From the NCBI RefSeq assembly GCF_002878395.1, contig NC_061118.1:124237740-124301739 (forward strand): DNA of 64,000 bases. The letters run 5' to 3'. The notes under the pieces were generated by a model. It was not told the DNA's origin. It was given only the letters and a program-made list of their open reading frames with translations, and searched no databases. Of the stretch, positions 22,251-34,800 are shown piece after piece; the first letter of the stretch is position 1; each line of letters starts with the position of its first letter. Position numbers and translations under genes: made by a program. Source of the DNA: Capsicum annuum (Eukaryota > Streptophyta > Magnoliopsida > Solanales > Solanaceae).

Positions 22251-23311
22251 GAGGTACTTATTGTGACTGTTACATGGAACTCTGAAGTTACTTTCCATGT
22301 ATATGAAATAAAGTTGTCTTCAACCGAACGACGTAGATCTAAGTGCTTTCCATGTATATGAAACAAAATTGGCTTAGTCCATGCCATAACTTTCTGAATT
22401 GATTCCATACCTAAGAATGAACGCGCAGGTCTAAGGTCCACCTTAGTACACCTTTTCTCAACAGCTTCTAGAGGGAAATAGACCAGGGGAAGATATCGTA
22501 AGACCTAATTTTAGGCATATATGGAATAGTCTTGTACTAAGGAGATAATGGATTTCATGTGCTCTAAGACTGGAAAAGTCAAGAAATCCCATCTCTAAGT
22601 TGTGAAGGCTTTGTTTCCAAGGCAAATATCCTTGATGTGTAGCTTGCAGTTTTAAAGTCATGCCATCCTATCTTTGGGTTGAGAAGCTTTGTACCTAAAA
22701 ATCAAACCATTTTTATGTATGCGTAGCTCAGTCGTAGAAAGGTTGTGGCATGTTGATTAAAAGTTTTGATTTCGTATAGTATTCTACCTATATGGTCGTG
22801 AACCACCTATCATGTTGGAAAGGTTGGGCTTTGTGTCTGTGGTGTTTAACATAATCTTTGATTTTGTATGGTATGCCGTTTCATGTTGGAAGGTTCATGG
22901 TCTATTTCCTATCCGTCTAGCTTCTCTCGCCGGTAGTCGGCCATTCCCCTCTGTCTCCCCATCTATTTGGTTTTAGATCCATCCCTACACCTGGAGGTTA
23001 GGAGAAAGCTAGAGTTTGCATCCAGCTCTGTTGATTGCAAACACATGAGCCAGCTTTACATTTTTATTTTCTTTTGTTTTTACTTTTTCTTTGTCTAAGT
23101 TGTTACCCTTAGATCAAGTCCATAATAGTCACTTTCCAGTTTTACTAGATTTTATAACAAATAATTGTTGTGTCCTGTCCATAGATTCTTAGCAAAAATA
23201 TAGAGTCTTATTGTCCACAAAAACACTAAAGATTTTCATTTTATTAAGTCTTGTCCTTAGAACATTAGAAAAAATACATCGAGTCCTTATAGTCCAGAAA
23301 AAACAAAAAAT
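22251..23311 (+). other. EPRV leader (unit 4)
   Basis: About 1.06 kb without a conserved ORF. It has the TTCCATGTATATGAAA direct repeat (22290 and 22347) and the CATGTTGGAA-type repeats (22818, 22884). The primer-binding site position at 22968 is degenerate. It ends at ATG 23312. Confidence 0.6.
22968..22980 (+). promoter_or_regulatory. Degenerate tRNA-Met primer-binding site (unit 4)
   Basis: TGGTTTTAGATCC, in the CATCTATT-TGG context shared with the intact sites. It differs from TGGTATCAGAGCC at three positions. Confidence 0.5.
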
Positions 23312-24312
23312 ATGTCTACTTCACAATCCTCGTCCAGTTCGTGTAATCCTTTTGTCAAGATAAACATGACTGCCACTCCTAGTGATACGTTGTCGTGTAC
23401 ACTTGACTATGTTTATGAAGTATAGGTGCTACCATCACAATAACAGATGTATACCACACCTTCACAAAACCCCTATAAAGTTGTTCCTAGAAAGGTATGC
23501 AATCTCTAGATGAAGATCCACTCAATGTTCGAAGAGAAGACAAAAGGAGTTAAAGAGTATGTTGCTACAACACCATTTGTTCGGCACCCTATTCTATTAA
23601 CTCAAGAGATACAGTTCATATCACTATAGATTCCAGAGGACTTTCCACAACAATGGAAAATTGTTAGATTTAGTCATCTCCATATTAGTGTTGTGTGAAT
23701 TATGTTGACATATCAGGGTAGAAAAGGCAGGCTAGTTGTGCTGCATTTTTCTCTTCTTTATACAAGATTTAATAAGTACCAACATTAAAATTTGAGTACA
23801 TCAGAGATTATTCTGGATGATGGTATAGTCTTTGCCACCATGTTCCTTAACTTCAACATATCGTTACCTGAACCACATCTAATGAATGTGTGGAAGGTCC
23901 AGGTACAGATTCTTGATGCTCCACAGGACAGAGATGCCAATTAGGCAATACTTCATTATTAGATAGCCTGGCAAGTTCAAAACCATAATATGAACCTACT
24001 TCCTCCAAGTGGCCAAAACTCTCTGTTCTTGACCATTAATAAAATTGATAAAACCACAAAGTCCACCAAGATCCCGAGAAACATATCTAGAGATGAATTG
24101 GTCAGCATTATCCCAGCTTCATGTGTCATAAAATATGAGGAGTTGAGAGCCTATCCTCAACCTCTTAAGCCCACTGATGATTCCAACCACCATTATCTCA
24201 AAAGGCCAACAAAAACCACCTTCTACATCCCCATGTACAACCCAAGTGATGATTTTTTGGATGTAAAGGACCCAAATACCATCCTTAAGTTCCTCATTGG
24301 CTTTATGAGATA
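23312..24312 (+). pseudogene. EPRV movement protein (type B, unit 4)
   Basis: ATG at 23312 (MSTSQSSS) with a stop after about 37 codons (VYEV then TAG). The 30K region follows in pieces: TYQGRKG, a FPNFNIS-type block near 23850, then 23990-24312 open with the YEELRAYPQPLKP and KRPTKTTFYIPMYNPSDD blocks. Same order as unit 6. Role: cell-to-cell movement. Broken by at least five stops. Confidence 0.65.
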
Positions 24313-25030
24313 GTATGATTGGATAAATAGCTTCAATCATGAGGGTCATAGTGTGATGTGGCGTAAATTTCCTTTTTCAGGACATTACCAATAGAAGGAT
24401 GATAGTGACTTTAGAATTTAGGGAAGAAGGGCTTCTGTGGCTACTCCACTAGAGATGCTTCTAACGCCCATCTCTACATCCAGTCACATAGATGCTTGCC
24501 CATCAAACCACCAATATGAGGATAACCTAACCTGAGCTCCAAAATGTCCCTATGTTATCTATTTAGAGAATGCTTCAGTTAACCCTCAACATGCCATACT
24601 TATCAGAGCACTGGAAAGTAGGCTACAAACTATCCAATCTAAAAAGTACCCACCAGGATCCTCAATCACACATTTTCTTGACCAACAATAGAAAGAAATG
24701 TCCTTGTTAGAAGAACAGATCCATCTCTTCAAATGCGATCATGCTAAACTTTAAAATACTCTAAAAATGATTGTATTTCCCAAAACATATCCTTAAGGAG
24801 TTTCAATCCAACCCTTTTCCACTTTCTTACCTCTTCCATCCATACCATTACCGTTATCTCCGGCATCTCCCAATGATGAATAGGAGGAGTTCGACGTTGC
24901 CAAGTTTGTATAGGAAATGAAAGATGCAATGTCAACCCAAAAAGAACACACCTATACCATATAGTGATAGGCCAGAGTATATACAAGGTTTTAACATAGA
25001 TATTCTCCATAAGGAATAGGCCAACTGTCA
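24313..25030 (+). pseudogene. EPRV coiled-coil region (type B, unit 4)
   Basis: Collinear with 34801-35460. It keeps the HAILIRALESRLQT block near 24595 and the EEFDVAKFV-type motif near 24890. No long frame. Confidence 0.45.
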
Positions 25031-26575
25031 CCTCGTTCATCTATGAAATTAACTTCACCTCTAGAGAATAAATGAACAAGAAGCGATGCCATGACACAAA
25101 GGGTTAAGAAGATATAGTATTCTAGCGGGGTTCCCTATAATGCTGATAAGATGGTACCGACGCATGCTCCCATCGACTATGGTCCAGTTTTTGTAGTCTC
25201 AGTTGATGATTTTGAGACCTAGAGAAAAGAAACCCATTATGGCGAGCCATGAGAGGTTCCTTTATTTTAGAGAGCATCATATGATTGTGATCCTGTAGAA
25301 CAATTGCTGGACAACAACAACAATAAAGTTGATCCGACACATATGATCATCATAAGCTGTGAACGAGATCCACCACTTTAGATGATCCTTTGCAGATCCC
25401 AGATGAGGAATCCCATAATGACAAATAGGTGTCTCTGAAGCAATGTCTACTAAAAAATAATGACAAGACTACTGATTTGACTAGCCTCAGTCAAGTTGAC
25501 CCGAGTATCGTTATCCCAAAGGGTGATGAGCTTAAGCCAACAAATTCAAAATCGTCAAACAGGCTCCCATCTTTTTTAGAAGAATATGTAAACTTTATTC
25601 GGCAACCTCATGATGGATGAATCTTCCCAATCTATCCACTATGATGATACACATGAAGATCTAGCTCTCAAGATATAAGGTTTTCTTTAGCTATCAAGGC
25701 ATCAAGCAAAGCACAAGAGATACATGCAGTTCAGATGGGCCAGAAAGAAGAAACTGCCAGACAAATAATTGATGATCGACAAAGATGAAAAATCCTCCAA
25801 AAAGACAGATCTAGGAAAAACAAAAATGATTTATCTACCATGAAAAAAGGAACTTTACAAAAAGATGTCCCAAGTCCTAAAAGGAGAAGAGGGAGCACGA
25901 GACTTGGCACAAGCCTCAGAGAAGACCATAGATTGATATAGAGAACTTGATGATCCCCATCCAGCTATAGGAGAAATTCCCAGATCTATTTTTAACACAG
26001 AAAAGGAAATATCTAAGAAATCTTCATCAATGGACGACCGCCATCTTTTATTAGAAGATAGTAGTTATCTGGTGCTAATGATGACTTCTGTATTGATAAA
26101 TATATGCAGAACGATAAATATGCTTTGCAACCAGTAATCCAATGGCTGGGGAGGAATGTCCATCCATGTTAAAAAAACACTCTAGCAAACCAGCGGTCTC
26201 TTGATCGGTCTCGGAGCAATATGAGCTGACTAGTGATCCATTCACAAAAAGAAGGCAAAAATAGACATCAGAGGTTGAGAAAACCATTGTAGAAACTCCA
26301 TCCCTACCTCAGGACTTCAGAACTTTCAGAAAATGAAGAATCTAGCCAAAAGATGTCAATACATGATACCATCATACTTCACATCCAGAATCCTACAGGA
26401 AACCTTCTACAAAAATGTGAGCTTTTCCAGACATGCCATCCTCTAAGCCGTGCAAAATCTATGTAAAAAGAGATTTCTACTGAAGAAGATTATTGAGAAC
26501 TACCCAGTTCTTGATCATTATTATGACAGGAACAATATTGTTATGAAGTCTAATTGCCCCTGATCAAGCCGCCAG
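25031..26575 (+). pseudogene. EPRV coat region, zinc-finger-like motif degraded (type B, unit 4)
   Basis: Open only at 25429-25620 (MSLKQCLLKNNDKTTDL, matching 15440 and 35875). The extra finger near 25840 has lost most ligands. The CP core again jumps from its start to its end (near 26410-26470), the deletion shared by all type B units. Confidence 0.5.
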
Positions 26576-27840
26576 ATGGTATCCCAGCAAAAGCTATTGT
26601 TCAGGAGATTCAAACTACCTAGGCATCTAGACAACAAGACCAAAGTAGTTGATCAAACCAGGTATTTCAGACGAAGAAGACCAGCAAACTACAATAAGAA
26701 AATTGATGGCTGCTTTATCTCCAAATATCCCGGTTACTCTGCATCAAATTTTCCCCAACTATACAAGTCGAAAGACGATGTCCAACTCTTTGAAAAAATA
26801 GTTGATCATGCTAGAATTTATCTCGACAAAGAGGAAGACCTTGAATCAGACTTCTCAATGGATAAAGAACCGATGGAATACACTATCTTCCTTGTGGATG
26901 CTTATGAAGAATTAGGATACATCAATGCTACAGGCCTTTGCCTGATATCCAGCAATGGAGTAGACAACCAAAAATCAGCTAGTCGATCTATCCCGCTTAA
27001 CACATCAGATATATTACTATCCATATTAACAGATTATTCTCTAGATCTGTTTGAAGAATATATGGATCCTTCAAATCCTTCTATTCTATAAGAAATATAG
27101 ACTTTTAACAAGATTCAAATATTCAAAAGGCACAGTAGATCCATCTTGATGTCCTTCGAAGAACATCCAGGAGATCTTTTCTGTTATGTGTTCATTATAC
27201 TAGCCGATGATTCCCAGTAAGAACTCCTATAGTTTTTTTGGAACATACACCACTAGCACTATACTATCATAGAGTTCAAGTGTTAGGCCTTTTGGCATTA
27301 TGATCGAATCCAACCAACTCCAAAAGGATTCTTGCTATATTGGATTCCATGCTCCAAAATTTCTGCAATACAATGACCTTCATGTTGTATCACCTGGTAT
27401 GAATCACAGGCCATGAATTCTAAGCTCAGTCAAAATTTTCACTACTATAGAAATTTCCCAATCTAATACTCTCTCTTGAAGATGAATGATGTGCAGAACG
27501 ATGCATCACTCTCCTGCAAAACAGATGCATTCCTAAAAAAAGAACTACACTAAAGATCATCCTTACTGGGATAAAGTTCAATGAAAAATAATAGAATATC
27601 AACCACTAAATGAGTTCAAATATGATGAAAACACAAGCATGCGGGTAAAGGCTCCTCTGCAGGAATGAAAAAATTCATTGTTCAGAAGGAGTTACTTCAC
27701 CAGATCGATGAAGAGAAGCTTGGAAGGCCAAGAATGCCTCAGGAAGAAGCACGAAGTAGATTGGTGGATAGAAGAAGGATACGCGAGTTTATCGCCACCG
27801 AAACCATCCTACACTAGCTGAAAGATGACGTTAGATGATA
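26576..27840 (+). pseudogene. EPRV zinc finger and post-finger region (type B, unit 4)
   Basis: A 171-codon open frame (26576-27091) is the longest viral frame of type B here. It has a basic tract (RRRRPANYNKKIDG), a finger-like CFISKYPGYSASNF with only the first Cys kept, the acidic EEDLESDFSMDKE stretch and DPSNPSIL at the end. The remaining 750 nt are collinear with the other post-finger regions but broken. No enzyme motif. Confidence 0.55.
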
Positions 27841-27850
27841 TACGCAAGAA

Positions 27851-28030
27851 GTTACCCACTTCAGTAGGTTATTCTTACCAGCGGGTTACTCTTCCCAGTG
27901 GGTTACCCTCCTCTCCAAGGAAACCCTATCAGATGGGTTAGCCTTACTAGTGGGTTACCCTTTCCAATGACTTACCCTCCTCTCCAAGAATACCCTTCTT
28001 AGTGGGTTACCCTTTCAAATAGATTTTTAA
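27851..28030 (+). repeat. GGGTTACCC repeat array (unit 4)
   Basis: About nine degenerate 18-bp units with the usual AAGGAAACCC spacer. Confidence 0.8.
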
Positions 28031-28570
28031 CCCCACTGAATTAGCTACTTTGAAGACAAGGACCTCATCCACCTTCTTGCAAGGTGCCCGTGAAGCTACT
28101 GATGCACCTACTTGCAAGTTGCTAACTCACCTTCTTGCACATACTGTCACATGCCAACAATATAGTTTTTTTGTTTTTATTTAGCCCCCTCATATATTAG
28201 TTGGGCCTTGTGTGAATAAAAATAAGGCTTATCTATACATAATAGATAATGCTTATCCCTTCCAAAAGGATAATACTTATCCTTATTAACGGGTAATGCC
28301 TATCCCTTAACTGTTAGGATAGGATTGTATTATTTTATTTGATGTTTATCTGTAGCTTAGCTTAGCTAGTAAGGTTCCTTCTCCTATAAATGGAAGCCTA
28401 GGCCTTTAGGGAGAGAACAACATTCTCTTTACCTAAAAACATCTTGTATAGTTTTCTCTCTTTCAATAAAGATGTTTGTTGGCTAAACTCTCTTGCTCTT
28501 GATTTCTCTCTTCTAAAGAAATGGATACTTCAATCCTCTAGGTCGAAGTAGGGGGGTAAGGAAGTACTCT
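28031..28570 (+). promoter_or_regulatory. EPRV promoter, poly(A) signal, upstream ORF (unit 4 to 5)
   Basis: GATAA boxes at 28225-28320, TATA box TATAAAT at 28385-28391, AATAAA at 28465-28470, then the six-codon ORF MDTSIL (28521-28541). A weakened stem (GAAGTA with TACTCT) lies at 28545-28570. Confidence 0.7.
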
Positions 28571-29711
28571 GGCGAGGTACTTATTGCAACTGCAGCATAG
28601 AACTCCTATGTTAATTTCCATGTATATGAATCCAACTCATGATGTAGACTTATAAGTTCTCTCCATTAATATGAAATAAAATTGGCTTAGTCCATACCAT
28701 ATCTTTCTGAATTGATTCCATATCTAACAAAAAACACGTTAATTTGAGGTCTACCTTAGTACACCTTTTATTTTGTGGCTGCTAGAGGGAAAAAAGCTAG
28801 GGAGAGCTCTTGTAAGACCCATTATTAGGAATATATGAAATATTCTTGTACTAAGAAGATATGGGATTTCATGTGTTCTTAGACTGGTAAAGTCAAGAAA
28901 TCCCATCTCTGAGTTATGAATGTTTTGTTCCCAAAGAAAACAATCCTTGATGTATAGCTTATAATTTCAAAATCATGCCATCCTATCTTTGGGTTGAGAA
29001 GGCTTTGTAGCTAAAAATTAAATTGTTTATACGGATGCATAGCTTAGTCGTAGGAAAGCAGTGGCATGTCGATTAAAATCTTTTACTTCATATGGCATGC
29101 CGCATATATGGTCGTGAATTGCCTATTATGTTGGAAAGGTTAGGCGCTGTGTATGTGGTGTTTGATGAAATCTTTGATTTTGTATGGTGGGCCACCTACA
29201 TGGCCGTGAAACCACCTTTCATATTGGAAGGTTCGTGGTCTATTTCCTAGCCGCTTGGATGCTCTCACAGGCAGTCGTCCATACCCCTTTGCCTCCCCAT
29301 ATATTTAGTATCAAAGCCATCCCCACTCCCGAAGGTTAGGAGGAAGTAAGATTTTGCATCCACCTCTGCTGATTGCAAACACGTGAACCAACTTACATTT
29401 TTATTTTTAGTCTTTAGTTTTATTTATCCAAACTGCTACACTTAGATCCATCCTTAGTTCTCATTTCTACAATTTACAGCCCATGTCTTGTACATATTAT
29501 TTTCATAGTTTTAGTTTCATTATTAGAGTTAGAGTTTTCCACTTTTCATATTTTGTGCGTTGTACATAAATGAGTCAAAGTTACTTTCCTTGGATTTTAG
29601 AACAAAATATAGAGAGTCGGTCCACAAAAACACTAAAAGATTTTCATTTTATTGAGACTTGCCCATAGAACCTTAGAACAAATACATCGAGTCTTTATAG
29701 TCCAAAAAAAT
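28571..29711 (+). other. EPRV leader (unit 5)
   Basis: About 1.1 kb, non-coding, with the same direct repeats as other leaders. It ends at ATG 29712. The reading upstream from 29652 in the same frame is chance. Confidence 0.6.
29306..29318 (+). promoter_or_regulatory. tRNA-Met primer-binding site, two mismatches (unit 5)
   Basis: TAGTATCAAAGCC against TGGTATCAGAGCC. Same distance (about 0.9 kb) after the TATA box as in units 6 and 7. Confidence 0.65.
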
Positions 29712-30903
29712 ATGTTTTTCTCTACAATTTCTTCTACTTTGTTCGATCTGTACCGGTTCCTTCCTCAGCTAGCCATGTTTCCAACTCCTCACAACACTTT
29801 GTCATGCAAATATGACAATCTCTATGAAGTAGAGGTGCTACAACCCAAACAAGATATATACTCCACATATATACCTTTACCTAACCCTTAATCTACCTTT
29901 GTCAAAAAAAAAATATAATCCATGGATGTATATTGATTCCCTGCATCAAAATAGGTCAGAAAGAGTTAAGGAATACTTTGCTGCCACAAAACTTGAACAA
30001 AATGTCCTTACGACTTTACATGACCATTTCATCACTCTGCAGATGCCACAAAACTTCCCACAAGAGTGGAGAAACCATGGTTATACCCATATACATTTTA
30101 GTTCTATTCAAATTTCGTTGACGCATCATGGTAGGAAAGGACAACCACTAAGAGCATCCCTTTCTCTCCTAGATTCAAGATCCCGCAAATACCAACATGC
30201 GAATCTGGGTACTCTACATGTTATCCTGCAAGTTGGGACACTTATTGTAACTCTATTTCCAAATCTTACCATGTCCCTTTTTGATCCAAACTTGATCAAG
30301 GCACTAAAAGTTCAAGTCCAAATCTTGGACATACCAGAGGCTAGCTTACATCCAACCATACACTACCAAGAAGCTTGGCAAGTAAAAAATGACAAGGACA
30401 CTCTTCTCGTGCTAGGAGACCATACATCCTAGTCCTTAGCCATAGATAAAACCCAATGAACCACTTTTGTTGTAAAAATATCAAATAAAGTGTCTACGGA
30501 AGAACTACTCAAAATCTCTCCAGATAAATATGTTAACTATTATAAGTAGTTAAGATTCTATTCTCAGTGTCTCTGGACCCTATCTGAGGTGACCCCTTAC
30601 CAGATACTTTTGCCTATTCGTATGACCATCCCCATTGATATATATCCAAAGGAGGAAAGCTCAGACCCAACAGATGTGTCGTACTTATTCAAAATAATCT
30701 TGAGTAATAATGATTGGGTCCAACAATTCAATCATGAGGGATGCAACGTACAATTGTTCAAATGTCCTTTCACAGGACATTATCTATGTGTCAAAAATTA
30801 TAGCTATGTAGATTACAACACGACCAGGCCAAATAGTAATGATGATGAACAATGGGATTCAAGACATTCCACACTCATAGAGATACTAGAAGAAAGGAGA
30901 TAG
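29712..30903 (+). pseudogene. EPRV movement protein (type C, unit 5)
   Basis: The best preserved MP in the window. ATG 29712; one stop near 29890 and a frame change, then 178 codons open (29899-30432). It has the basic GRKGQPLRASLSLLDSRS block, the conserved YQHANLG, and FPNLTMSLFDPNLIKALKVQ, the 30K-superfamily core seen in caulimovirids. The C-terminal part (30589-30903) has the NNDWVQQFNHEG and CPFTGHYLC blocks common to all units. The sequence is clearly diverged from types A and B. Role: viral cell-to-cell movement. Confidence 0.75.
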
Positions 30904-31129
30904 GCTATCTAGTTTGCCAAATGTCCTCTAGATACCTCAGTACTATCCTTCATTGATCATCATAGAAGAGAGATATCATCAATTGAAGAACTAATTTCCT
31001 TACTGAGCTACAGCAACACAAATCCACAAAACATCCCAACATATGAAACACTTCCCTCATCACCATAGAGAATACACCATTCATTTTCTATATCTCTATC
31101 AAGCTCATCCACTTCCGAGATCCTCAGTC
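30904..31129 (+). other. EPRV linker after the movement protein (unit 5)
   Basis: Degraded coding sequence rich in Ser and Pro with no recognisable domain. A protease would be expected between MP and RT, but no DTG-type motif is visible, so the protease and the RT N-terminal part appear deleted. Confidence 0.4.
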
Positions 31130-32055
31130 CAACTTAAGAAGATAAGCAAGGAACTGACCTTCCCACATGCTCATGGAAAATAAAGAGGCCCATTTTAGAC
31201 TATCATCAAGATAAAGGACAATTCAAAAGGATGAAGGCCTCGTATGTTGCAGATATGATGAACTCAATAGCTATCGCCCTCCCATAAGATGACATCTTCG
31301 TAGAGTTAGATGCTATAGTCACAGACGGTGACCAAAAGATCCCAGCTAAGGTGCCTGGCATACGAAACTTCATCCCTGGTGTCTCTATATATATCTCATC
31401 GCTCATGAAGATGCTCAATAAAAATGATCCATCTTAGGGAGAAAATAGGATGATGCGGTCTGAAGAATAAAAGGAATATCCTATAATGTTAAGACACTCT
31501 ATATTCTATTGGATGGATTGATGATACTATAAACCGACACCAATAATGAATATTAGAGTGCAGTTCTCCTGGAAGAAAAAGATGACTAGTGAAAAATATA
31601 TATAGATATGCAAGTAGAAATTTAAAAAAGGTAGAACAACATTATCAGTCCACCTTCAAGGAAATTCTTGCTGTGAAGAATCGAATCAAGAAGTTTAACT
31701 TCTTCCTTATTTACATTGAATTCTAGATCACGATGGATATACAGGCTTTTCCTAGAATGGTATAGCTGAATCAAAGGATAATACCAAATCCACAAATTCT
31801 CTGATGATCTCAATGGTTTTCTCCCTACAAATTCAAACTTAAATATATCAATGAAATAGAGAACATCTTGGCAGACTTCCTGTCAAGGCCGGATGATTTT
31901 TCTTCCAAACACTACTTGGAGAAAGAGAAATAAGAAATGATGTTAGCCATCAAAATCATGTTCCCACACATCAGGCATGAGGTAGCTTGGTGGATGGAAG
32001 AAGGATAAGAGAGCTCATCATAGACAGCACCATCTGACACTGCTGCCTGAAAGAT
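31130..32055 (+). pseudogene. EPRV reverse transcriptase C-terminus and RNase H (type C, unit 5)
   Basis: The only viral RT-RNase H in the window. The RT end has AIVTDGDQKI and the connection motif RNFIPGVSIY (about 31315-31400). A tether-like SLMKMLNKNDPS follows. RNase H shows NNEYWSAVLLEEKDD-type residues near 31540, STFKEILAVKN (31646 on), FPRM and NPQIL blocks and ILADFLSRP (about 31865), an order typical of Caulimoviridae. The palm YxDD is not visible. Several stops occur. The final HEVAWWMEEG block is shared with the ends of type A and B units. Confidence 0.75.
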
Positions 32056-32079
32056 AACGTCAGATGACATGTGTAAGAA

Positions 32080-32270
32080 GTTACCCTTTCTAATGATTTA
32101 CCCTTTCTAGTGGGTTACACTTTTCCGTAAGTTACCCTTATCAGTTGATTATACTCTTCAAAGAAACCCTATCAGATAGGTCACCCTCGCTAGTGAGTTA
32201 CCCTATCTAGTAGGTTACCCTCATCTACAAGGAAACCCTCCTCAGTGGGTTACCTTTTTAGATGGGTTTT
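32080..32270 (+). repeat. GGGTTACCC repeat array (unit 5)
   Basis: About ten degenerate units with the AAGGAAACCC spacer and GATGGGTTTTG end, the same 3' structure as the CP-bearing units. Confidence 0.8.
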
Positions 32271-32805
32271 GAAGCTACTGACTCAGCTACTTCAAAGACA
32301 AAGAGCTTGTCCACCTACTTGCAATATGCCTGTAAAGTTATTGTGTACCAAATGACTCAACTGCTTACACATGAAGTCACAAGCCAAAAATATAGTTTGT
32401 TTTGTTTTTATTTAGCCCCACATATGTTAGTAGGGCGCGATTTGAATGATGATAAGGCTTATCTAGTTATAACAGATAATGCTTATCTCTTTCAAAATGA
32501 ATAAGACTTATCCGGTCCTAATGAATAATGTCTATCCCTTAGCTTAGCTATTAGGATAGGATTGTATTAATTTATTTCATGTTTATCCGTAGTGTAGGCC
32601 TATCTTGTACGTTTTCTTCTCCTATAAAAGGAATCCTAGGCCTTAAGGTTAGGGAGAATATTCTCTTACCTAAAAACCTCTTGTATTATTTTCTCTCTTT
32701 CAATAAATATGTTTGTTGGCTAAACTCTCATGCTCTTGCTTTCTTTCTTCCAAAGAAATGGGTACTTCGATCCTCTAGGTTAGAGTAAGGGGTAAGAAAG
32801 TACTC
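32271..32805 (+). promoter_or_regulatory. EPRV promoter, poly(A) signal, upstream ORF (unit 5 to 6)
   Basis: GATAAGG/CTTATC boxes at 32450-32560, TATA box TATAAAAG at 32623-32630, AATAAA at 32702-32707 and the six-codon ORF MGTSIL at 32758-32778. The stem GAGTA/TACTC spans 32783-32805 and starts four bases after the stop codon. Confidence 0.75.
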
Positions 32806-33838
32806 CAGTGAGGTACTTTTTGTGACTACAACATGGAACTCCGAAGTTACTTTCCATGTATGTTAAATGAAGTTGGCTTCGACCACACGATATAGATATC
32901 TAAGTTAGTACACCTTTTGTTCCACGGCCACTAGATATCAAAAAGCCAGGGAGAGCAACTGTAAGACCCATTTTTAGGCATAAATGAAACAGTCTTGCAC
33001 TAAGAAGAAAAGGGATTTCATGTGTTCTAAACCTGGAACAGTCAATCCATCCTATATCTGGGTTGCAAAGGCTTTGTTGCCAAAGAAAACTATGCTTGAT
33101 TCGTAGCTTTAATTTTATAAGTTATGCCATCCCATCTTTGTGTTTAGAAGCCTTTGCAGTTAAAAAGTAAACTGTCTATACGGATGCATAGCTCAGTCGT
33201 AGGAAAGTTGTGGCATGTTAATTAAAAATCTTTTATATTGTATGGAATGTCACCTATATGGTTGTGAATCCCCTGCCATGTTTGAAAGGTTAGGCTCTGT
33301 GTCTGTGGTGTTTGATTGAAGCTTTGATTTCATATGGTGTGCTGCCTACATGTCCGTGAAACTAACTTTCATGTTGAAAAGTTCGCTGTCTGTTTCCTAG
33401 TTGCCTGGATACTCTCACCGGCAGTTGTCCGTGCCCCTCTGCCTCCCCATCTATTTGGTATCAGAGCCAGCAACACTCCTAGAGGGTAGGAGGAAGCAGA
33501 AGTTTGCATCCACCTCTACTGATTGCAAACACATGAGCCAGGTTTACATTTTTATTATCTTTTGTTTTAAATTTTTCTTATCCGTTAACTTTAGATCAAG
33601 TCCATAGTAGTCACTTTCAAGTTATTGTGTTCTGTGTCTTGTACATAATTGAGTCATAGTTACTTCCTTAGATTTTAGAACAAATATTTGTTGTTTCTTG
33701 TACTTAGATCTTTAGCAAAAATATATAGAGCCTTATTGACCACAAAAATCACAAAAAGATTTTTATTTATGTTGAGTCTTTTGCTTATAACTTTAGAACA
33801 AATACATTGAGTCTTTATAGTCCAAAAAAACCAAAAAT
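32806..33838 (+). other. EPRV leader (unit 6)
   Basis: Non-coding, about 1.0 kb, with CATGT-rich direct repeats near 33270 and 33370. Contains the intact primer-binding site. Ends at ATG 33839. Confidence 0.65.
33456..33468 (+). promoter_or_regulatory. Intact tRNA-Met primer-binding site (unit 6)
   Basis: TGGTATCAGAGCC, an exact complement of the plant initiator tRNA-Met 3' end, about 830 nt after the TATA box. CaMV likewise has this site several hundred nt into the leader. Confidence 0.85.
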
Positions 33839-34800
33839 ATGTCTACTACAGAGTCTGCTACGTTGTCATGTAAACATGACTATGTAAATGAAGTAGAGGT
33901 GTTACCATCACAAGAATAGATATGTATAATACCTTTACAAAACCCCTATTTAGCTATTTCTAGAAATGTATGCAATCCTTAGATGAAGATCCACTCTATG
34001 GTCTAAGAGAAGACAAAAAGAGTTAAGTAATATGTTGCTGCAACACCACTTGTTTGACACCCTATTCTAGTAACTCTAGAGGTATAGTTCATTTCATTAC
34101 ATATGCTAGAGGACTTTCTACAACAATGGAAAAGTCTTGGATTTACTCATCTCCATATTGGTGTTATGTGCTTTGTTTTGACATATTAGGGGAGAAAAGA
34201 TCAGCCAATTATGGTTCATCTTTCTCTTCTTCATACTAGATTCAATAAGTACCAACATGCGAATTTGAGTACATCAAAGATTATTCTGGATGATGGTATA
34301 GTCTTTTTCACTATGTTCCCCAACTTCAACATACCGTTAGATGATCCACATCTAATGAAGGTAGTGGAGGTCTAGGTACAGATTCTGGATACTCTGTAGG
34401 ACAGAGATGTCGGTTAGGAAACTCTCCACTGTCAGATAGCCTGGCGAGTTCAAAACCATAATATGAACCTACTTCCTCTAAGTGGCCAGAACACTCTGTT
34501 CTTGACCATTAATAAAACTGATAAAGCCACAGACTGCACTATGATCGTGAGAAACATATCTAGGGATTGACTGGTCAGCATTATCCCAGCTTCATGGGTC
34601 AACAAATATGAGGAGTTGAAAGCCTATCCTCAACCTCTTAAGCCCACTGATGATTCTGACCACCATTATCTCAAAAGGCCACCCAAAACTACCTTCTACA
34701 TCCCTATGTACAACCCAAGTGATGATTTTTTGGATGTAAGGACCCAGATACCATCCTCAAGTTCCTCACTATCTTTATGAGAGAACATGATTAAATAAAG
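33839..34800 (+). pseudogene. EPRV movement protein (type B, unit 6)
   Basis: ATG 33839 (MSTTESAT). Collinear with unit 4: YVNEVEVLPSQE, a 30K-like block near 34190-34330 (FNKYQHANL, FPNFNIPL), then YEELKAYPQPLKP and PKTTFYIPMYNPSDD (34600-34730). The first stop comes within 30 codons, and more follow. Confidence 0.65.
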
